From Desulfuromonadales bacterium (GTDB lineage: Bacteria; Desulfobacterota; Desulfuromonadia; Desulfuromonadales; JAGXHI01), in assembly GCA_024636295.1 (NCBI GenBank), contig JAGXHI010000051.1, positions 1 through 64,000 on the forward strand: a stretch of DNA of 64,000 nt, read 5' to 3'. The notes below the pieces were generated by a model. The model was not told the origin of the DNA. It did no database searches and saw only the letters and a list, made by a program, of their open reading frames with translations. How positions within the stretch are numbered: position 1 is the stretch's first letter; each line of letters starts with the position of its first letter. Positions 57,170 to 64,000 of this stretch are shown one piece after another. A program made the translations under genes and the position numbers.

Positions 57170-57619
57170 ATGCTGAAAGCCAAGGACATAATGACACGGA
57201 ATATTCATTCCGTGACCCTCGATACTGCACTGGATGAGCTCGCCCGGCTATTTGTGAAGACGGGTGTCAGCGCCATGCCGGTACTCGACGATTCCGGAAA
57301 CCTGGAGGGAATCGTTACCGAAACCGATCTTGTCGAGCAGGACAAACCTCTCCATATCCCCACGGTGATTTCCCTCTTCGATTGGGTTCTCTACCTGGAG
57401 AGTGAGAAAAATTTTCGCGAGGAAGTGGAGAAGATTACCGCCCGTAAAGTCGGCGAGATCTGTACGCGGGAAGTGGTCACCTGCACGTCCGAAACTCCGG
57501 TCAGCGAAATTGCCGATATGATGGTGCAGAAGAAAGCTCATTTGATTCCGGTGGTGGAGGAGAAAAAAGTGATCGGTGTGGTAGCCCGGCTCGATGTCAT
57601 TCGAACGATGGGTCTGTAA
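57170..57619 (+). CDS. CBS-domain pair protein
   Basis: 149 residues forming two CBS motifs (about 1-60, MLKAKDIMTRNIHSVTLDTA, and 90-149, VTCTSETPVSEIADMMVQKK), with a linker between. Such proteins bind adenine nucleotides and can sense energy state. The partner is not apparent. It is immediately followed by tsaE (GTG 57620 directly after the stop). Confidence 0.85.
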   Translation: MLKAKDIMTRNIHSVTLDTALDELARLFVKTGVSAMPVLDDSGNLEGIVTETDLVEQDKPLHIPTVISLFDWVLYLESEKNFREEVEKITARKVGEICTREVVTCTSETPVSEIADMMVQKKAHLIPVVEEKKVIGVVARLDVIRTMGL

Positions 57620-58108
57620 GTGCCGGACTGGATTGTCACGACCCGCTCCCCCGAAGAAACCCGGCGCTTAGGGAATTTTCTCGGGCAGGCCGTCGAGCGT
57701 CCGGTGTTGTTTCTGCTCTCCGGCGATCTGGGCGCCGGAAAAACCTGCCTGGCCCAGGGGTTGGCGGGCGGACTGGATGTGCCGGAGGATGAGCCGGTGA
57801 CCAGCCCCACCTATACTCTGATGAACCAGTACAAGGGACGCTTCGATCTTTTCCATTTTGATCTCTATCGCCTCTCCCAACCTGAGGATCTGTTAGACTT
57901 GGGTTTTGACGAATACGTCGGCGGGCCCGGCGTCGTGCTGGTGGAATGGGCCGACCGGTTTCCGGAAGTGCTCCAGGAAGGATTGCTGATCCGGATGGAT
58001 TGGGAAAGCGTTGACCGGCGACGGATCCGTTTTAAGGCATTGGACGAATCTCATGAGACCCTGCTGGAGCGACTGAAAAATCTTTGGGAAAAGGGGGAAG
58101 GATCATGA
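57620..58108 (+). CDS. tsaE: tRNA t6A biosynthesis ATPase TsaE
   Basis: 162 residues, GTG start directly after the CBS gene stop. The P-loop is LLSGDLGAGKTCLAQGLA near residue 40, then TSPTYTLMNQY and FHFDLYRL. It drives threonylcarbamoyl transfer to A37 of ANN-decoding tRNAs together with TsaB, TsaC and TsaD (none seen here). Its stop overlaps the lpd start by 4 bases (ATGA). Confidence 0.93.
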   Translation: MPDWIVTTRSPEETRRLGNFLGQAVERPVLFLLSGDLGAGKTCLAQGLAGGLDVPEDEPVTSPTYTLMNQYKGRFDLFHFDLYRLSQPEDLLDLGFDEYVGGPGVVLVEWADRFPEVLQEGLLIRMDWESVDRRRIRFKALDESHETLLERLKNLWEKGEGS

Positions 58109-59529
58109 CTGAGTTCGATATTGCCGTTATTGGAGGCGGACCTGGTGGATATGTTGCGGCGATTCGAGCCGCCCAGAAGGGAGCCTGCGTCTGTCTGGTG
58201 GAAAGGGACAGGGTGGGAGGGACATGTCTGAACCGGGGATGCATTCCCACAAAAGCGCTGTTCAGTACGGCCCATCTGTTAAAGAGAATGCAAAACGCGG
58301 ATCAGCACGGCATCAGTGCCGAGGGGCTTCAGCTCGATTATGCCCGGACCGCGGAGCGAAAAGATGAAGTGGTCCACAAGCTGGTGACAGGGGTGGAGCA
58401 GCTCCTCAAGGGCAACGGAGTGGAGGTGTTCCGCGGTCAGGCCTCTCTGGAGGGAGAGGGGAAGATCCGCATCCGTCGCGAGGGTGTGACCGGGCACATC
58501 CGGGCCAAAAAGATCATCCTGGCCACTGGTTCGACGGCGGCCCGCCCCAAGGCCCTTCCCATTGATGGGAAAAATGTTTTGACCAGCACTGAAATCCTTG
58601 CTATTAAGGAGCTTCCGGCCAGTCTTCTGGTCATCGGCGGCGGCTATATCGGCTGTGAATTCGCAAGCATTCTTTCCGCCCTCGGCTCCGAAGTCACCAT
58701 CGTGGAGCAACTCCCGGAAATTCTTGCCAAGAGCGACCGGAATGCGGTCAGGGAGGTGGAAAAGGCCCTTAAAGAACAGGGGGTTTCCATCCGCACCGGA
58801 ACGTCTGTAAAGAAACTGGAGGTGAAGGAGGGAAGTGTGACGGCACATCTCTCCGGCGGAGAAGAACTCACCACCGAAAAAGTGCTGGTTTCCGTGGGGC
58901 GGGTTCCGCATACCAAAGAACTGGGACTGGAAGAGGCCGGGGTGGAACTGGACGAAAATGGCGCCATCAAGGTCGACGAGGGAATGAGAACATCCCGCGA
59001 GGGGATTTTCGCCATCGGCGACGTAACAAATATCATTCAGCTTGCCCATGTGGCCTCCTACCAGGGAGATATTGCCGTCACCAATGCTCTGGGAGGCGAT
59101 GCGAAAGCCGATTATCGCGTGGTTCCAAGCACTATTTTTACCTTGCCCGAAATCGCGCAGGTGGGATTTACCGAGCAGGAATGCAAGGAGCGGGACATCG
59201 CCGCTGTTACCGGGCGTTTTTCCTATCAGGCATCAAGCAAGGCTTTGTGCGACGGAGAGCCCAGGGGACTGGTGAAAATCGTGTCTGAGAAGGACGGCGG
59301 GAAAATACTCGGAGCCACAATTGTCGGAGAGGAGGCTTCCAACCTGATCGCAGAGGTGGCGGCCGCCATGCAGAAGGAAATGACGGCAGCGGATCTCGGT
59401 GAACTTATCCACTCTCATCCCACACTTCCGGAGATGATCAAGGAAGCCGCCGAGGACACGGTTGGTCTGGCCGTACACAAGGTAGGCCGCCGCTCCCGAC
59501 AGGATGGACCCGCGGCAAAGAAACAATAG
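58105..59529 (+). CDS. lpd: Dihydrolipoyl dehydrogenase
   Basis: 474 residues, an FAD flavoprotein reoxidising dihydrolipoamide. DIAVIGGGPGGYVAAIRAAQ binds FAD; GGTCLNRGCIPTKALF carries the redox-active Cys pair; VIGGGYIGCEFASIL binds NAD; the C-terminal HSHPTLPEMIKEAAED holds the His-Glu base. No E1/E2 component lies adjacent, so its complex is unknown; it might serve pyruvate, 2-oxoglutarate or glycine cleavage. Confidence 0.92.
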   Translation: MTEFDIAVIGGGPGGYVAAIRAAQKGACVCLVERDRVGGTCLNRGCIPTKALFSTAHLLKRMQNADQHGISAEGLQLDYARTAERKDEVVHKLVTGVEQLLKGNGVEVFRGQASLEGEGKIRIRREGVTGHIRAKKIILATGSTAARPKALPIDGKNVLTSTEILAIKELPASLLVIGGGYIGCEFASILSALGSEVTIVEQLPEILAKSDRNAVREVEKALKEQGVSIRTGTSVKKLEVKEGSVTAHLSGGEELTTEKVLVSVGRVPHTKELGLEEAGVELDENGAIKVDEGMRTSREGIFAIGDVTNIIQLAHVASYQGDIAVTNALGGDAKADYRVVPSTIFTLPEIAQVGFTEQECKERDIAAVTGRFSYQASSKALCDGEPRGLVKIVSEKDGGKILGATIVGEEASNLIAEVAAAMQKEMTAADLGELIHSHPTLPEMIKEAAEDTVGLAVHKVGRRSRQDGPAAKKQ

Positions 59530-59574
59530 AGGCCGTATCATGACGGCCGTTCCATAAAAGGAGGAAGGGAAAAC

Positions 59575-60807
59575 ATGGCCCTTGTTGTGCAGAAATATGG
59601 CGGTACGTCAATGGGCTCCATTGAGCGGATTCAGAATGTTGCCCGCCGGGTCGCGAAAACTTACGATGACGGCAACGACGTGGTGGTGATCGTTTCGGCC
59701 ATGGCGGGCGAAACGAACAAGCTGGTGGCGCTAGCAAATGAAATGTGCGAATTTCCCAGCGAGCGTGAATACGACGTGCTGGTAGCCGCCGGAGAGCAGG
59801 TGAGCATCGCCCTTCTTTCCATGGGCCTGCAGTCCATGGGCTACAAGGCGAAGAGCTACCTCGGACATCAGATCCCCATCTACACGGACAATGCCTTTTC
59901 CAAGGCTCGCATCGAGGAGATCGAGGACAAGAAGATCCGCGAGGATCTCAAAAACGGCACGATCATCGTGGTTGCGGGATTCCAGGGAGTGGACCGGGAA
60001 GGCAACGTGACCACCATGGGGCGGGGCGGCTCCGATACTTCGGCCGTGGCCGTGGCGGCGGCACTCAAGGCTGACGTCTGCGAGATCTACACTGACGTGG
60101 ACGGCGTTTACACCACCGACCCGCGCATCGTGCCCGAGGCGTCCAAGATCGAAAAAATTTCCTACGATGAAATGCTGGAGATGGCCTCTCTCGGGGCCAA
60201 GGTGCTGCAGATCCGCTCCGTGGAGTTTGCGAAAAAATACGGCGTGGTGGTCCATGTCCGATCGAGTTTCAACGATAATCCAGGTACGCTGGTGATGAAG
60301 GAGGATGCCGATATGGAAACCGTTCTGGTTTCGGGGATTACCTACAACAAGGATGAAGCCAAAATTTCGATGATGCGAGTGCCCGACAAGCCCGGAATCG
60401 CGTCGCAGCTCTTCTCGCCCCTGACGGAGGCGAACATCACCGTCGATATGATCATTCAGAATGTGTCCAACGAGGGATACACGGATATGACTTTCACTGT
60501 GCCTCGGACCGATTTCAAGAAAGCCCTGAAAATCGTCCAGGACACCGCCGGCAAGATCGGCGCCGGGGGCGTCATCAGCGATGAAAGCATCGCCAAGGTC
60601 TCCATCGTCGGGGTCGGCATGCGCTCCCATTCGGGAATCGCCAGCAAGATGTTCCAGACCCTTTCTCAGGAGGGGATCAATATCCAGATGATCTCCACCA
60701 GCGAGATCAAGGTTTCCTGCGTCATCAGCGCCAAGTACACCGAACTTGCCGTGCGCGTTCTGCATGAAGCTTTCGGACTCTCCGCTGGAGATGCCAAGGC
60801 CGAATAA
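59575..60807 (+). CDS. lysC: Aspartate kinase
   Basis: 410 residues catalysing the first step to lysine, threonine and methionine. [20 protein letters not shown] is the kinase start; [16 protein letters not shown] the catalytic region; two C-terminal ACT domains ([17 protein letters not shown] and [19 protein letters not shown]) indicate feedback control. It precedes cimA by 59 bases. AGGAGG lies upstream of the ATG. Confidence 0.95.
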   Translation: MALVVQKYGGTSMGSIERIQNVARRVAKTYDDGNDVVVIVSAMAGETNKLVALANEMCEFPSEREYDVLVAAGEQVSIALLSMGLQSMGYKAKSYLGHQIPIYTDNAFSKARIEEIEDKKIREDLKNGTIIVVAGFQGVDREGNVTTMGRGGSDTSAVAVAAALKADVCEIYTDVDGVYTTDPRIVPEASKIEKISYDEMLEMASLGAKVLQIRSVEFAKKYGVVVHVRSSFNDNPGTLVMKEDADMETVLVSGITYNKDEAKISMMRVPDKPGIASQLFSPLTEANITVDMIIQNVSNEGYTDMTFTVPRTDFKKALKIVQDTAGKIGAGGVISDESIAKVSIVGVGMRSHSGIASKMFQTLSQEGINIQMISTSEIKVSCVISAKYTELAVRVLHEAFGLSAGDAKAE

Positions 60808-60866
60808 ACAGCGGTCTTCGCACGGAACAGTTACGTCGTTTCGAAGGAAGCCGAGCAAGGATAATC

Positions 60867-62447
60867 ATGAGTTCGATTCGTTTTTACGACACCACTCTAC
60901 GGGATGGAACCCAGGGTGAAGACGTCTCTTTTCTGGTGTCGGATAAAATCAGGATTGCCCACGCCCTGGACGAATTGGGCATCGATTACATCGAAGGGGG
61001 CTGGCCCGGTTCCAATCCCAAGGACATCGCCTTTTTCAGAGACATCAAGAAATCTCCTCTGAATAAGGCCAAGGTCACAGCTTTCGGATCGACCCGCCGG
61101 GCTGGAGTCACTCCGGAGAAGGACGCCAATATCCGCACGCTGATTCAGGCGGGGCCGGATGCGGCCGCCATTTTCGGAAAAACATGGGATTTCCATGTGC
61201 GCGAGGCACTGCGCATCAGTCTCGAGGAGAACCTCGAGCTCATTTATGATTCGCTCCATTTCCTCAAGCAGAACATCGGCGAAGTCATCTACGATGCCGA
61301 GCATTTTTTCGACGGATACAAAGCCGACCCCGGTTATGCCCTCAGAACCCTGCAGGCGGCAAGGGATGCCGATGTCGACTGCATCGTTCTCTGCGACACC
61401 AACGGCGGCACCCTGCCCCAGGAGTTCCCGGCGATTCTTTCCGAAGTGAAAAAAGCCGTGCCCGGAGCAACCCTTGGAATCCATACCCACAATGACAGCG
61501 AATGCGCCGTGGCGAATACCCTTGTTGCGGTGGAACACGGCGCAACCCATGTACAGGGGACGATCAACGGCTTCGGCGAACGGTGCGGCAACGCCAATCT
61601 CTGCTCCATCATCCCCTCCCTGCAGTTGAAGATGGGAAGGGAATGCCTGTCGGATGAACAGCTCCGGCTCCTGCGCCAGGTTTCCCGCTATGTCTACGAA
61701 CTGGCGAATATTGTTCCGAATAAGCATCAGGCTTTCGTCGGCAATTCCGCATTCGCCCACAAGGGAGGCGTTCATGTCTCCGCCATTCAGCGCCATCCCG
61801 AAACCTATGAACATATACGCCCCGAACGGGTGGGGAACACGACCCGGGTTCTGGTCTCCGATCTCTCCGGGCGCTCCAACATTCTGGTCAAGGCTGAACA
61901 GTTCAATATCAACCTGGACAGCAAGGATCCGGTCACTATGGAGATCCTCGAGGAGATCAAAGATCTGGAGAACAAGGGCTATCAGTTCGAAGGCGCCGAG
62001 GCCTCCTTTGAACTGCTCATGCGGCGCGCCATGGGAAAAATGAAACATTTCTTTTCCGTGATCGGATTTCGGGTCATCGATACGAAGCGCCATGAAGATG
62101 AGAAAACTTTCTCCGAGGCTACCGTTCAGGTCAAGGTGGGAGGCAAAATCGAGCATACCGCCGCGGAAGGGAGTGGCCCGGTCAATGCTCTGGACAACGC
62201 TTTGCGAAAGGCCCTGGAAAACTTTTATCCACAGCTGAAAGAGATGAAACTGATGGACTACAAGGTCCGGGTTCTGTCCGCCGGTCGGGGGACAGCTTCA
62301 GGGACCCGGGTGCTGGTTGAATCCGGAGACAAGTCCTCCCGGTGGGGAACGGTGGGAGTGAGCGACAATATCATTGACGCCTCCTACCACGCCCTCGTGG
62401 ATGCCTTTGTTTACAAACTATTGAAAGATGAGGAGCATCTGGATTGA
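60867..62447 (+). CDS. cimA: Citramalate synthase
   Basis: 526 residues of the HMG-CoA lyase-like/LeuA family. [20 protein letters not shown] is the catalytic start; [20 protein letters not shown] and [12 protein letters not shown] are signature loops; a C-terminal LeuA-type regulatory domain (from about residue 395) fits feedback control. It condenses pyruvate and acetyl-CoA to citramalate on the way to 2-oxobutyrate and isoleucine. It is the CimA type (about 525 residues) rather than LeuA. Confidence 0.93.
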   Translation: MSSIRFYDTTLRDGTQGEDVSFLVSDKIRIAHALDELGIDYIEGGWPGSNPKDIAFFRDIKKSPLNKAKVTAFGSTRRAGVTPEKDANIRTLIQAGPDAAAIFGKTWDFHVREALRISLEENLELIYDSLHFLKQNIGEVIYDAEHFFDGYKADPGYALRTLQAARDADVDCIVLCDTNGGTLPQEFPAILSEVKKAVPGATLGIHTHNDSECAVANTLVAVEHGATHVQGTINGFGERCGNANLCSIIPSLQLKMGRECLSDEQLRLLRQVSRYVYELANIVPNKHQAFVGNSAFAHKGGVHVSAIQRHPETYEHIRPERVGNTTRVLVSDLSGRSNILVKAEQFNINLDSKDPVTMEILEEIKDLENKGYQFEGAEASFELLMRRAMGKMKHFFSVIGFRVIDTKRHEDEKTFSEATVQVKVGGKIEHTAAEGSGPVNALDNALRKALENFYPQLKEMKLMDYKVRVLSAGRGTASGTRVLVESGDKSSRWGTVGVSDNIIDASYHALVDAFVYKLLKDEEHLD

Positions 62448-62998
62448 CCTCATACCGCGGGACGGTTCTTCTGGTCGTCCTTCTGCTCGTTCTGCTCGCA
62501 TGGAATTCTGGCCGTGTGTTTCTCCCCGAAGGGGAGGGGCTCCCGGCCTTTTTCGTGGAGAAAAAAAGCAAAATGATCTGGATTGAACTGGGAGAGGGCT
62601 TTTCCGCTCGTGGAGCCCATCAATTTTATGACGAAACGGCTCTGGAAGACGTCATGAAAATGACGCCTCATTTCGGCCTCTTCATGGATGGCTCCGTCGC
62701 TCCCCTGAGTTCCGGGGAGGCGCTGGAGATCCGCCTCGATGCATCGGGAAAGGCCGTGCTGATCAGGGATTGGATGCCCGCATCCCGAAGAATAGCTTTG
62801 GGGGTCGCCCTTCATCCGGATACTATGACCCGGGAAGACTGGGAGGATCTCCCTGGAATAGGTCCCCATCTGGCGGAAATGATCGAATTGGACCGTCATA
62901 AAAATGACGAATTTCGATCCTATCCGAACCTGAAAAGGGTCCGGGGAATCGGAGAGAAGCGGCTTGAACATTGGCGTGAATTTTTTATGCATCACTAA
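62444..62998 (+). CDS. Membrane-anchored helix-hairpin-helix protein
   Basis: 184 residues, TTG start overlapping the cimA stop (TTGA). An N-terminal membrane helix ([20 protein letters not shown]) is followed by ~90 residues of unknown fold and a C-terminal ComEA-type HhH ([20 protein letters not shown] and [19 protein letters not shown]). It likely binds DNA at the envelope or is a degenerate competence-like protein. Its coupling with cimA is probably accidental. Confidence 0.7.
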   Translation: MTSYRGTVLLVVLLLVLLAWNSGRVFLPEGEGLPAFFVEKKSKMIWIELGEGFSARGAHQFYDETALEDVMKMTPHFGLFMDGSVAPLSSGEALEIRLDASGKAVLIRDWMPASRRIALGVALHPDTMTREDWEDLPGIGPHLAEMIELDRHKNDEFRSYPNLKRVRGIGEKRLEHWREFFMHH

Positions 62999-63162
62999 GT
63001 CCCCGAAAGTAATTGCGAAAAACAGATTGTGAAATTTTACTTCTGAATTTTCTCCCATTGGAACGATTGCTGGCACAGCTCGTGTAATGTGAACAGAGAA
63101 ACATCAACGAGCGATACCGACAATCGGACACCATATTTTCAGGCAAAAAAGGGGGTAAATTC

Positions 63163-63318
63163 ATGAAATGTCCTAAGTGCAAAGGCAGAATGTACGCCGA
63201 GAAATTCTACGACTTCGTGCGCGCCTTCGATGCGTGGAAATGCTGCTCCTGTGGCGAAGTGCTCGATCCAACCATCATTGCCAACCGCGCGCGCAACCAG
63301 AACGTCTTTATCGGTTGA
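63163..63318 (+). CDS. Zinc-ribbon miniprotein
   Basis: 51 residues, MKCPKCKGRMYAEKFYDFVR and then CCSCGEVLDPTIIANRARNQ. Two C-x2-C pairs form a probable zinc ribbon. GGGGG precedes the ATG (AAAAAAGGGGGTAAATTC). It lies between the HhH protein and the radical SAM gene, followed directly by a terminator. I do not know a function. Confidence 0.75.
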   Translation: MKCPKCKGRMYAEKFYDFVRAFDAWKCCSCGEVLDPTIIANRARNQNVFIG

Positions 63319-63358
63319 CCCGGAACAGGGTTTAACATTCGAATCCCAGATTTGGCAA

Positions 63359-63388
63359 GGGGGCCGTCCGCAAGGACGGCCCCTTCGC
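63359..63388 (+). terminator. Intrinsic terminator after the zinc-ribbon gene
   Basis: GGGGCCGTCC and GGACGGCCCC form a 10-bp stem with a GCAA loop, followed by TTCGC. The T-run is short, so efficiency is moderate. Confidence 0.75.
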
Positions 63389-63452
63389 ATTGGACGCCGG
63401 CTGCAGATTCATTCGCATTGTGGGAAACTCCCGATTCGGATAAGATACAACC

Positions 63453-64000
63453 ATGTCTCGAAGGCTCCTCGAAAAAGCCCGCTTCCGGCTGGCCGCAGAA
63501 TCGGGCGAAACCTCGCGTCCCTGGGGCGGCAGGTTATCGGTTGCCTTGGTCTATCCCAATTTCTATCGTCACGCCATGAGCAATCTTGGCTATCAGTCCG
63601 TTCATCACCTGATCAACTCCCGGGAGAAGGCCCTCTGCGAGCGCTTTTTTCTCCCGGACCCGGATGATCTGGAAGAGCATCGCCGCACCCGCACTCCTCT
63701 CTTCTCCCTTGAATCAGGTAGACTCCTTACGGATTTTGACCTGATCGCCTTTTCCATCTCTTTCGAGAACGATTACCTCCACCTGCCTGTCCTCTTTGAT
63801 CTCGCACGCATTCCTCTCTTTTCCTCCGAGAGGGGAGAGGAGCATCCCCTGATTCTCTGCGGAGGAGTCTGCGCGTTTCTCAACCCCGAACCTCTTGCCG
63901 ACATCATGGATTTTTTTGCCGTTGGAGAGGCCGAGGCCATTCTTCCCGATCTGCTCGACGAACTCCATCGCTGGAAAGGTTCCAGGTACGACCTTTTGGA
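63453..64000 (+). CDS. B12-binding radical SAM-like protein, 5' part
   Basis: The first ~182 codons of a gene that continues past the window. The N-terminus (LSVALVYPNFYRHAMSNLGY, then LIAFSISFENDYLHLPVLFD) resembles the cobalamin-binding-like N-terminal domain of certain radical SAM enzymes (the UPF0313/TIGR03960-type group). The CxxxCxxC cluster motif is not yet in view, so the class is inferred. The start ATG 63453 has only weak Shine-Dalgarno sequence. Confidence 0.7.
   Translation, partial: MSRRLLEKARFRLAAESGETSRPWGGRLSVALVYPNFYRHAMSNLGYQSVHHLINSREKALCERFFLPDPDDLEEHRRTRTPLFSLESGRLLTDFDLIAFSISFENDYLHLPVLFDLARIPLFSSERGEEHPLILCGGVCAFLNPEPLADIMDFFAVGEAEAILPDLLDELHRWKGSRYDLL

Noticed and set aside
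63230..63667. Open frame of 145 codons overlapping the zinc-ribbon gene and the radical SAM start
   Set aside because: It runs in another frame through a terminator and a well-supported gene.

Overview
The window is about 57% GC and reads as chromosome of a Gram-negative, anaerobic-type deltaproteobacterium (Desulfuromonadota, Geobacter/Desulfuromonas-like). This placement is inference. It rests on the protein style and on three gene neighbourhoods: trp genes with an extra TrpB2 followed by accD-folC-lptD; ftsH-folP-cdaA-cdaR-glmM-pdxJ-acpS; and lysC next to cimA. LptD shows a lipopolysaccharide outer membrane. Both tRNA genes found carry CAT anticodons: an initiator tRNA and an elongator-type tRNA-Met. 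No rRNA, CRISPR array, integrase or intact insertion sequence was seen.

Layout. 1-11.2 kb: the end of the S10 operon and the complete spc and alpha operons (rpsC' to rplQ), with secY, adk, map and rpoA, closed by an intrinsic terminator. infA is missing from its usual place between map and rpmJ. 11.2-13.2 kb: a DEDDh exonuclease, a small membrane protein, a thioredoxin-like protein and an acyltransferase. 13.3-28.1 kb: trpE-G-D-C-B2-F-B, then a DEAD-box helicase and a family-5 uracil-DNA glycosylase, then trpA-accD-folC-lptD. 28.3-32.7 kb: a ComEA-like protein, FtsB, a Cys-rich small protein, argS, a SPOR protein and a nucleotide-sugar epimerase. 32.7-47.3 kb: an accessory stretch between the two tRNA genes. 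It holds broken genes (IS30 transposase, RAYT-type transposase, glycine-zipper lipoprotein, YihY-type and alcohol-dehydrogenase fragments), orphan envelope proteins, and a catabolic/biosynthetic group (UPF0173 hydrolase, cupin, Fe-S protein, monooxygenase-like protein, TraB-like protein, ilvA, htpX, an SDR). 47.4-62.4 kb: housekeeping genes tilS, ftsH, folP, cdaA, cdaR, glmM, pdxJ, acpS, nnrD, a CBS protein, tsaE, lpd, lysC and cimA, many overlapping by 4 bases or abutting. 62.4-64 kb: an HhH membrane protein, a zinc-ribbon miniprotein and the 5' part of a B12-binding radical SAM-like gene that runs off the window.

How the genes work together. The left third is translation and secretion. The trp block makes tryptophan from chorismate. 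cimA offers the citramalate route to 2-oxobutyrate while ilvA offers the threonine route, so isoleucine could be made two ways. cdaA-cdaR-glmM links cyclic-di-AMP synthesis to peptidoglycan precursor supply, beside the FtsH protease.

Most notable candidates for something undescribed: (1) a possible ~90-nt minus-strand small RNA at 46.85-46.94 kb with a promoter-like sequence, a CU-rich anti-Shine-Dalgarno loop and a strong terminator; (2) a DUF945-like envelope protein ending in a pseudopilin-like globular domain; (3) an SDR protein that lacks the catalytic Tyr/Lys; (4) a large imperfect palindrome upstream of the helicase gene; (5) the 34-41 kb graveyard of transposon and gene fragments.
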